A DNA stretch of 5,130 nucleotides from positions 1 to 5,130 of the forward strand of contig JAGBXG010000113.1 of the NCBI GenBank assembly GCA_017629415.1, in the 5' to 3' direction. Position 1 is the stretch's first letter. Each line of letters starts with the position of its first letter. The stretch comes from Pseudomonadota bacterium (GTDB lineage: Bacteria; Myxococcota; Bradymonadia; UBA4248). The notes below the pieces were generated by a model that saw only the letters and a program-made list of their open reading frames with translations, searched no databases and was not told the DNA's origin. Both the position numbers and the translations under genes were made by a program. Of the stretch, positions 1 through 4,143 are shown piece after piece.

Positions 1-2
1 CT

Positions 3-305
3 TCAACGGTAACGCGTCCTTCGACGGTGACGCGTCCGAGTACGAGTTCCAGCTCTAGCTCTAGTTCTGCCAGCCGTCCGAGTACAAGTTCCCGTCCGAG
101 CAGTTCTGCCAGCCGTCCGAGTACAAGTTCCCGTCCGAGCACGAGTTCTCGCCCGAGCTCTTCGAGTAGTGGTCGCGGAAGCGCTCCCTCTGGCAAAAGC
201 CAATACATGGATGATGAAGAGAACAACAACAGTGGCAGCAGCTCCAGCGGCAGCACACGCAGTTTTAGAAGTACCAGAAGTACTGGTATTCGTCGCAGCA
301 GATAA
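3..305 (+). CDS. Ser/Arg/Pro/Thr-rich low-complexity protein, C-terminal part (5' partial)
   Basis: The frame is open from the left edge to the TAA at 303-305, so the gene starts outside the window; the GTG at 27 is just an internal codon. About 100 residues are visible. They begin with two copies of STVTRP and continue with a long Ser run and RPSTSSRPS-type repeats, including two identical 13-residue units (SSASRPSTSSRPS). A short acidic/polar patch follows (MDDEENNN), then a Gly-Ser stretch, and the protein ends in a basic tail rich in Arg, Ser and Thr (ends GIRRSR). There is no recognisable fold, Cys pair or membrane segment; the segment is probably disordered and strongly basic apart from the DDEE patch. 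I do not recognise the gene. The tail could be a linker or surface/nucleic-acid-binding extension of a larger protein whose folded part lies upstream. An intrinsic terminator follows 20 bp after the stop, which supports this as the true gene end. Confidence is high for coding, low for any function. Confidence 0.72.
   Translation, partial: STVTRPSTVTRPSTSSSSSSSSASRPSTSSRPSSSASRPSTSSRPSTSSRPSSSSSGRGSAPSGKSQYMDDEENNNSGSSSSGSTRSFRSTRSTGIRRSR
63..140 (+). repeat. Perfect 39-bp tandem direct repeat, two copies, in frame
   Basis: Bases 63-101 and 102-140 are identical over 39 bp, which is 13 codons encoding SSASRPSTSSRPS twice. A partial third copy (TSSRPS-like) follows from 141. Upstream, 3-20 and 21-38 are an 18-bp near-duplicate encoding STVTRP twice. 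The perfect identity indicates a recent duplication. Because the unit is a multiple of three, copy-number changes would lengthen or shorten the protein without a frameshift. Confidence 0.9.
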
Positions 306-325
306 TCTGATGCTATGACAATTTC

Positions 326-356
326 AAAAGCGCCATCTTAGGATGGCGCTTTTTTT
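326..356 (+). terminator. Rho-independent terminator after the Ser/Arg-rich gene
   Basis: A perfect stem pairs AGCGCCATC (329-337) with GATGGCGCT (342-350) around a TTAG loop (338-341). The stem is extended by A-T pairs on the outside and followed by a run of seven T residues (350-356). It lies 20 bp after the TAA stop at 303-305. This is a textbook intrinsic terminator, and it separates this gene from the downstream transcription unit. Confidence 0.93.
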
Positions 357-528
357 GTGGTTATTTTGCGACACTGTATCCAGTTTTGCCTCGTTTGATT
401 TTCTATTTTTGTTTGAAGCTGTTCATGGGGATATATGAGATTTGAAGCGTGTTTCTGAGCTGAACATTGGGGGATTAGATGAAGAATTTTCTGAAATATC
501 GTTTAAAGTTTTCGTAAAAAAAAGAATT

Positions 529-557
529 TTGGCTTACACTTATCAAACGCTTTAAAT
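529..557 (+). promoter_or_regulatory. Possible sigma-70 promoter for the phosphoesterase-TPR operon
   Basis: A -35-like TTGGCT (529-534) and a -10-like TTAAAT (552-557) are separated by 17 bp, each matching consensus at 4 of 6 positions. Transcription would begin near 564, giving a leader of about 30 nt before the ATG at 593. In such AT-rich DNA weak matches are common, so this is only a candidate. Confidence 0.35.
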
Positions 558-583
558 TTGCCGCTTTGGCGCCTTTTGTTTGT

Positions 584-587
584 GAGG
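584..587 (+). promoter_or_regulatory. Ribosome binding site that fixes the phosphoesterase start at 593
   Basis: GAGG at 584-587 lies 5 nt before ATG 593. The longer alternative, TTG at 566, has no purine-rich stretch at the right distance and would sit almost on the predicted transcription start. The ATG is therefore preferred, and the protein is 387 rather than 396 residues. Confidence 0.7.
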
Positions 588-592
588 TCAAA

Positions 593-1756
593 ATGACGGA
601 ACATCGTGCATCTTATCGATATGTCAGCGATATTCGCAATCGTGTGGTTTACAGTATTGGAGATACTCATGGGCGCGGTCGCGAAGTGGTGGAATTTATT
701 GCCAGACTTGAGGTGCAAAGCTGTTTGCGGGGGGAAGAAAGACCTGTTTTTATTCAGCTTGGAGATTTATGTGACCATTTTGCATTGCCAGCAGATCGGA
801 GTTGGCAGAATTTGAGTGCATTAAATGCGGCGCTCATCAACAGCAGTTCTGTATTGCATAATGCATTTTATTCTGGGATTGAATTTGGAGATTGGCATCG
901 TGAAGACGATTGCATCTGCGGGTATTACTCGGGAAAATTATTGTTAGAAAGACAAGATGGGGAGCTGCAAGCGGCGTTATATTCGGCGCTGAAAAGCTAT
1001 GAAACACTTGTGCTTTATGCCGGTATTCAGCAGCGTCATCCGGATGAGTTTTGCGTTGTTTTTGGCAATCATGATGCCGATTTGATTCGTGGGAATTGTG
1101 CTTATGGCCGTCGTCAGAAACATATTTTGTTTGGGTTGCTGGGGTTTTCGCCTGATGAAGTTTGTGCGCACATGATAGAAGGAGGCACGCCGCATCAAAT
1201 GCTTGAACGCAGTTCGCTTTTATCTTGGCTGAATGGGCGCCCTCATCTCGCGATAAGCGATGATACGGTTTATATGCATGGTGGTCCTACGGCGGTTTTG
1301 TCAGAGAAATTAGCGCAAACAGGGAATGCAGGATTTCATCAATGGCTTTCTGAAATTGATGTGGCACGCGAAGCAGGCGATGACGGCCGACACTTTGAAG
1401 CTCCTGTTTTTGAAGAACATCGTTCGTTTTTAGCGCCAGATGGTGCCGATAACGATTGGTTAAAATCACCGCATCGAATTGTGTCATTTTTGCGTGCAGC
1501 TGATCGTCAATATTTGGCCGTTGGGCATTCACCATTTCTCGATTTTGAGAAAGGATTAATTTTGGATTTGACCGATCCTGGCTTAAAAGCTCGCATTACA
1601 ACGCCGGCCTTGTTGCCGCCAAACGGGTGTTTAATCAAGCACGATACCGATATGAAACGCGTGGGAGGATTATGGGCCTGCAGGCACGAGGTGGGAACAG
1701 ATGTTTGGACTGCAATTCGTGCTGATGATATGCAGGAGTACGAGATTCGACGATGA
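593..1756 (+). CDS. Calcineurin-like (PPP-type) metallophosphoesterase, 387 aa
   Basis: This is a predicted cytoplasmic metal-dependent phosphoesterase, probably a protein or small-molecule phosphatase; the substrate is unknown. The family metal-binding motifs appear in order: GDTHG (residues 23-27), GDLCDH (57-62), GNHDAD (158-163), YMHGG (227-231) and VGHSP (310-314). In this superfamily these Asp, Asn and His residues bind two metal ions and activate water. The second motif lacks the Arg of the classical GDxVDRG, and 96 residues separate GDLCD from GNHD, so there is a large insert compared with typical PPP phosphatases. No signal peptide or membrane segment is visible. The start is the ATG at 593, chosen for its GAGG box; a TTG at 566 would add 9 residues. 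The stop overlaps the start of the TPR gene (ATGA, 1753-1756), implying translational coupling. The fold class is confident; substrate and regulation are not. Confidence 0.9.
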   Translation: MTEHRASYRYVSDIRNRVVYSIGDTHGRGREVVEFIARLEVQSCLRGEERPVFIQLGDLCDHFALPADRSWQNLSALNAALINSSSVLHNAFYSGIEFGDWHREDDCICGYYSGKLLLERQDGELQAALYSALKSYETLVLYAGIQQRHPDEFCVVFGNHDADLIRGNCAYGRRQKHILFGLLGFSPDEVCAHMIEGGTPHQMLERSSLLSWLNGRPHLAISDDTVYMHGGPTAVLSEKLAQTGNAGFHQWLSEIDVAREAGDDGRHFEAPVFEEHRSFLAPDGADNDWLKSPHRIVSFLRAADRQYLAVGHSPFLDFEKGLILDLTDPGLKARITTPALLPPNGCLIKHDTDMKRVGGLWACRHEVGTDVWTAIRADDMQEYEIRR

Positions 1757-2511
1757 AATCTCCTATTAATATGCGTTATCTTTTGCTGATTTTATGTTTT
1801 TTAATGCCTTGTGTGGCTTATGCAGAGGCAGTTCCAGGGACTGAAGCGTGGGAATTTAATGTGTCTAAAGCCATTGCCATCGAACTGGCGGAGTCATCCG
1901 TTTGGAATTTGGCGATTCCCTATTTGCGAGAATTAAGCCCTAAAACTCAAGATTGGCATGTGTTGTTTTTGATGGCCAAGGTCGAGCTTCAGCAAGGCGA
2001 TTTGCCTAAGGCGCAGTCTTTTATTGAACGTGCGTTAGAAGCATACGATACCAATCCGCGTATTTTAGCTTTGGCAGGCAATATTGCTATTGATACTGGT
2101 CGTACGGAAGATGCGGCACAATATTATGAAAAAACGCTGCTTTATCAGCCGAATCATGTCGGTGTGCTGACGGCGCTTGCACGCATCAGATACAGTCAGC
2201 AGCAGTGGTCCGAAGTTATTGTGCTGACGGAACGGTTGCTTGAGCATGCCCTACCGACGAGTGAAATGCTGGTGCGTTTGGCTGCAGCTTACGAAAGTAC
2301 GGGAGTGATGGCAAAGGCAGAAAAATTGCTCAAACAAAATCTTGAGGTGCATCCCAATCGCGTGTTGGCACTGATGCCTTTAGAACGATTTTATCGCCGT
2401 CAGCATCAGATAAGCAAGGCCGATGAAATTGCGCGAGAACGCAAGAAGTTGCAGAAAACAACGGATGGGGACAGCCGTCACATGCGTGCGCTTTTGCCGT
2501 CATCATGGTAG
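1753..2511 (+). CDS. Secreted TPR-repeat protein, 252 aa
   Basis: The protein starts with a Sec signal peptide: a hydrophobic core around residues 9-19 and a type I cleavage site after AYA (22-24). The mature protein should therefore be periplasmic or exported. C15 and C20 do not form a proper lipobox, so a lipoprotein is unlikely. From about residue 36 it is built of helical tetratricopeptide repeats: a degenerate one near 36-66, good ones near 69-101 and 103-135, and further ones near 136-169, 171-203 and 204-236. Typical spacing is seen in QQGDLPKAQSFIERALEAYD and in TGRTEDAAQYYEKTLLYQPN. The C-terminus is Lys/Arg-rich and ends RALLPSSW. TPR domains are protein-binding scaffolds; the partner is not identifiable. 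The ATG at 1753 overlaps the phosphoesterase stop. An ATG at 1771 would give a tidier signal peptide but has no ribosome binding site, so the coupled start is preferred. No catalytic residues are evident. Confidence 0.87.
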   Translation: MKSPINMRYLLLILCFLMPCVAYAEAVPGTEAWEFNVSKAIAIELAESSVWNLAIPYLRELSPKTQDWHVLFLMAKVELQQGDLPKAQSFIERALEAYDTNPRILALAGNIAIDTGRTEDAAQYYEKTLLYQPNHVGVLTALARIRYSQQQWSEVIVLTERLLEHALPTSEMLVRLAAAYESTGVMAKAEKLLKQNLEVHPNRVLALMPLERFYRRQHQISKADEIARERKKLQKTTDGDSRHMRALLPSSW

Positions 2512-2555
2512 AGCATATTTCGGGGGGATTTTCTGATTTTGTTTTGTTGGTGATA

Positions 2556-2716
2556 CAGGGGGCCAAGCCCCCTGCGGCGCTATTTGCGCGTCGTATGGAG
2601 CCTTTGGCGACATAGACGCGCAACGCAAGGCGTATGACGAGCCCGTAGGGCCGGCATAGCCGCGCCAATACGCGCCTACCCCCGAAGCGTGGCTGCCGCC
2701 CCGCAACGCCCCGCAG
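2556..2716. repeat. GC-rich structured intergenic element, probable dispersed repeat or structured RNA
   Basis: I counted 112 G or C in 161 bp, about 70% GC, against about 39% in the 151 bp that follow. The block is densely self-complementary. CAGGGGGC (2556-2563) pairs with GCCCCCTG (2567-2574) across a CAA loop. TTGCGCGTC (2584-2592) pairs with GACGCGCAA (2615-2623), with further pairing inside. GCGTAT (2630-2635) pairs with ATACGC (2668-2673) and encloses two small hairpins: GCCC/GGGC (2641-2644 with 2648-2651) and CGGC/GCCG (2652-2655 with 2659-2662). It ends near CCCCGCAG (2709-2716). The abrupt composition change and lack of coding signals suggest an acquired or multicopy intergenic element rather than ordinary spacer. 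The first hairpin could slow transcription at the end of the upstream operon, but it has no T run and is not a normal terminator. Transposon ends or target duplications are not convincing. The boundaries are estimates, and whether it is multicopy cannot be judged from one window. Confidence 0.55.
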
Positions 2717-2791
2717 TATGATGAGTTTGAGTGATTTTCAGTGCTGATGTTTGATTTTGTCCTTTATTGATGTTTGAAATATTGCCGTTGT

Positions 2792-2820
2792 TTGACAAGT
2801 TTTGTGGTGTGTTTAACTCA
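2792..2820 (+). promoter_or_regulatory. Possible promoter of the MA-like peptidase
   Basis: A perfect -35 consensus TTGACA lies at 2792-2797. The matching -10 is poor: the best candidates are TTAACT (2813-2818) or overlapping hexamers at 15-17 bp spacing, in a T-rich stretch. The leader of about 45 nt would contain a small dyad, GTGCG (2830-2834) with CGCAC (2841-2845), just before the Shine-Dalgarno sequence. A weak -10 beside a perfect -35 could mean activator dependence or simply a chance match. Confidence 0.4.
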
Positions 2821-2867
2821 AGTGGTACGGTGCGGACTCACGCACGATATCTTGAAGGAGCATAACC

Positions 2868-3935
2868 ATGGTAAAACGATGGCTATTTTTGTTGCAGCTG
2901 ATGGTGATGTGCCTGATGTTGCCTGTGGTTGCCGTCGGCCAGCAGGGAACGCAGGCGGAACCATTTGGTATGATTGTGAATGATGCGCAGATTGAGGCTT
3001 GGTTAGGACGTGAAGCACGTGTCAATCATCCTGTGATCAAGCATTTAGCATCTCGCGAAACCGAAACATTACAGTTTTATTTTGAACGTGCTTATGGGCA
3101 ACGTGCTGAATCTGTGATTCGATCTGCGGCGCATGCGCGAGCGAAGACGATGCGATTTTTGCCTGCTGAGACGGTTTCTGACGTTCACATTTATCTGTTA
3201 GGCGATATGAACCGCTATTTTGAGGCGCAAGATTCGCCCGGGCGAGCTCCCGAATGGGCTGCTGGGCTAACGTTGCTGCGCGATGGTGTGATATTGATTC
3301 GTCTTTCCCCAAGAGGAACAACAAAACTTGAACCTGAGCGAACATTGGCGCACGAATTAAATCATGTGGCTTTGCGTCGTTTTGTTCAAGATAATCTGGT
3401 ACCGCATTGGTTTTATGAAGGTTTTGCCATGCTGGCTACCGATGACTGGGGGCTGAACCGTGCTGAAGCGCTTGGGCGTGCTTCGATGGCAGGCAGACTG
3501 ATTGAATTGGATGCGTTGAATCAAGCTTTTGGTAAAACCGGTGCAATTGTTGATTTGGCCTATGCTCAAAGTGCACATTTTGTTTCATGGCTCGCCAAAG
3601 AATATGGCGATGATGCTGTGAAAAAGTTGCTTTCTGACGTGGCAATTGGTCATTCATTTGACAAAGCATTTGTTACGGCTTTTGGACGTTCACCCAAAGC
3701 TGCTTTTGCTACTTGGCGTGACAATATGTCTCGTGAGGAAAGTCTGTTGGCCTCGATTTTTTCGCAAGACGGCATTTTTTTCATGATTTCTGTGTTTGCT
3801 ATGGCTGCATTAAGCATTGCTTTATGGCGTCGGACAAAAATCAGACGGCGGCGTTTGGCTGAAATGCATCAGGATATTCCTGAAACTGTATTGCCCGAAA
3901 ATTTGCGTCACTTTGGACCTTTTGCTCGAAAATAA
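2868..3935 (+). CDS. Membrane-anchored periplasmic metallopeptidase, peptidase-MA-like (HExxH), 355 aa
   Basis: This is a predicted zinc metallopeptidase acting on the outer face of the inner membrane; the substrate is unknown. Residues 1-24 form a signal peptide (basic MVKR, hydrophobic core, likely cleavage after AVG at 22-24). The catalytic HELNH is at 162-166, with H162 and H166 as zinc ligands and E163 as the general base. WFYEGFAML (181-189) supplies E184, the likely third ligand, 18 residues after H166, as in gluzincins. The segment QSAHFVSWLAKEYG (234-247) and the following FDKAF...AFGRSPKAAFATW stretch match the helical C-terminal part typical of peptidase-MA-like domains. A membrane helix at about 303-320 is followed by a very basic stop-transfer stretch (RRTKIRRRR, 321-329) and a cytoplasmic tail of about 26 residues, giving N-out/C-in topology. 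The ATG at 2868 is preceded by AAGGAG (2855-2860) at 7-nt spacing, so the start is secure. No convincing terminator follows. Activity is inferred from motifs only. Confidence 0.88.
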   Translation: MVKRWLFLLQLMVMCLMLPVVAVGQQGTQAEPFGMIVNDAQIEAWLGREARVNHPVIKHLASRETETLQFYFERAYGQRAESVIRSAAHARAKTMRFLPAETVSDVHIYLLGDMNRYFEAQDSPGRAPEWAAGLTLLRDGVILIRLSPRGTTKLEPERTLAHELNHVALRRFVQDNLVPHWFYEGFAMLATDDWGLNRAEALGRASMAGRLIELDALNQAFGKTGAIVDLAYAQSAHFVSWLAKEYGDDAVKKLLSDVAIGHSFDKAFVTAFGRSPKAAFATWRDNMSREESLLASIFSQDGIFFMISVFAMAALSIALWRRTKIRRRRLAEMHQDIPETVLPENLRHFGPFARK

Positions 3936-4033
3936 AAGTTGGGGTTTATGGGGATATCTCGGAGGCATTGTATTCTGATGAGGAGGCAGTGCTTCATGAG
4001 AATTTTGCCGATACCATTCTGGCGAGTAAAAAC

Positions 4034-4062
4034 TTGCAATTCAGTTTTTTGAAGAATAGAAG
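4034..4062 (+). promoter_or_regulatory. Possible sigma-70 promoter for the zinc-ribbon gene
   Basis: TTGCAA (4034-4039) and TAGAAG (4057-4062) match the -35 and -10 consensus at 4 of 6 positions each, with the ideal 17-bp spacing. Transcription would start near 4069, just before the inverted repeat at 4075-4101, leaving a leader of about 75 nt. Confidence 0.35.
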
Positions 4063-4074
4063 GAGCGCGAATTT

Positions 4075-4101
4075 GCACGTTTTCCAAAGTTTGAAACGTG
4101 C
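4075..4101 (+). promoter_or_regulatory. 8-bp inverted repeat in the leader of the zinc-ribbon gene
   Basis: GCACGTTT (4075-4082) is perfectly complementary to AAACGTGC (4094-4101) around an 11-base spacer. There is no T run after it, so it is not an intrinsic terminator. It could be an operator dyad or an RNA hairpin near the 5' end of the transcript. Its effect is unknown. Confidence 0.4.
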
Positions 4102-4143
4102 GTCCAATGACAAGCCCAATAAGAGCAGAGACAAGAGGTTATT

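Larger units (their letters stand above)
357..592 (+). other. AT-rich intergenic region upstream of the phosphoesterase
   Basis: The roughly 235 bp between the terminator and the phosphoesterase start are AT-rich with T and A runs. No convincing gene is present; the only start-like item is a 12-codon reading frame at 479-517 (MKNFLKYRLKFS). The last 65 bp hold the best promoter candidate and the ribosome binding site of the next gene. Confidence 0.6.
2512..2867 (+). other. Gene-free gap of 356 bp holding a GC-rich element and a promoter region
   Basis: No supported gene lies between the TPR stop and the peptidase start. The left edge (2512-2555) is AT-rich. The middle (2556-2716) is the GC-rich hairpin-laden element described separately. 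The right part (2717-2867, about 39% GC) carries a TTGACA box, a small dyad and the peptidase ribosome binding site. Short minus-strand frames run through the GC-rich block, but they have no ribosome binding site and their peptide sequences look like translated repeat DNA. Confidence 0.7.
3936..4143 (+). other. Intergenic and leader region before the zinc-ribbon gene
   Basis: These 208 bp hold no supported gene. Short frames starting at 3948 (ATG), 3968 (TTG) and 3977 (ATG) lack properly spaced ribosome binding sites, and the one from 3968 runs out of frame into the zinc-ribbon gene. The region does hold a weak promoter match, an inverted repeat and the Shine-Dalgarno sequence AAGAGG (4133-4138) for the next gene. 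Confidence 0.6.

Noticed and set aside
63..140. The 39-bp repeats as a CRISPR array
   Set aside because: The copies are directly adjacent without spacers and lie in frame within a coding sequence.
479..517. A 12-residue leader peptide (MKNFLKYRLKFS) preceded by a G-rich stretch
   Set aside because: Very short, ends upstream of the best promoter candidate, and shows no attenuator structure or regulatory codon run.
2556..2574. GC hairpin read as an intrinsic terminator of the phosphoesterase-TPR operon
   Set aside because: The stem is strong but is followed by CGGCGC rather than a T run, so it lacks the second half of an intrinsic terminator.
2503..2706. Minus-strand open frames through the GC-rich gap (also 2330-2668) that could be called as small proteins
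   Set aside because: No ribosome binding site, overlap with the TPR gene end, low-information Gly/Ala/Pro/Arg composition, and the frames coincide with the hairpin-rich element; they are most likely open because the DNA is GC-rich.
2534..2760. TGATTTTGT on both sides of the GC-rich element (2534-2542 and 2752-2760) as target-site duplications
   Set aside because: The copies are not at the element boundaries (13 and 35 bp away), are low-complexity, and a similar TGATTTTC also occurs nearby.
425..3957. The 10-mer ATGGGGATAT at 425 and 3948 as a shared regulatory motif
   Set aside because: Several 10-base repeats are expected by chance in 5 kb, and the flanks do not match.
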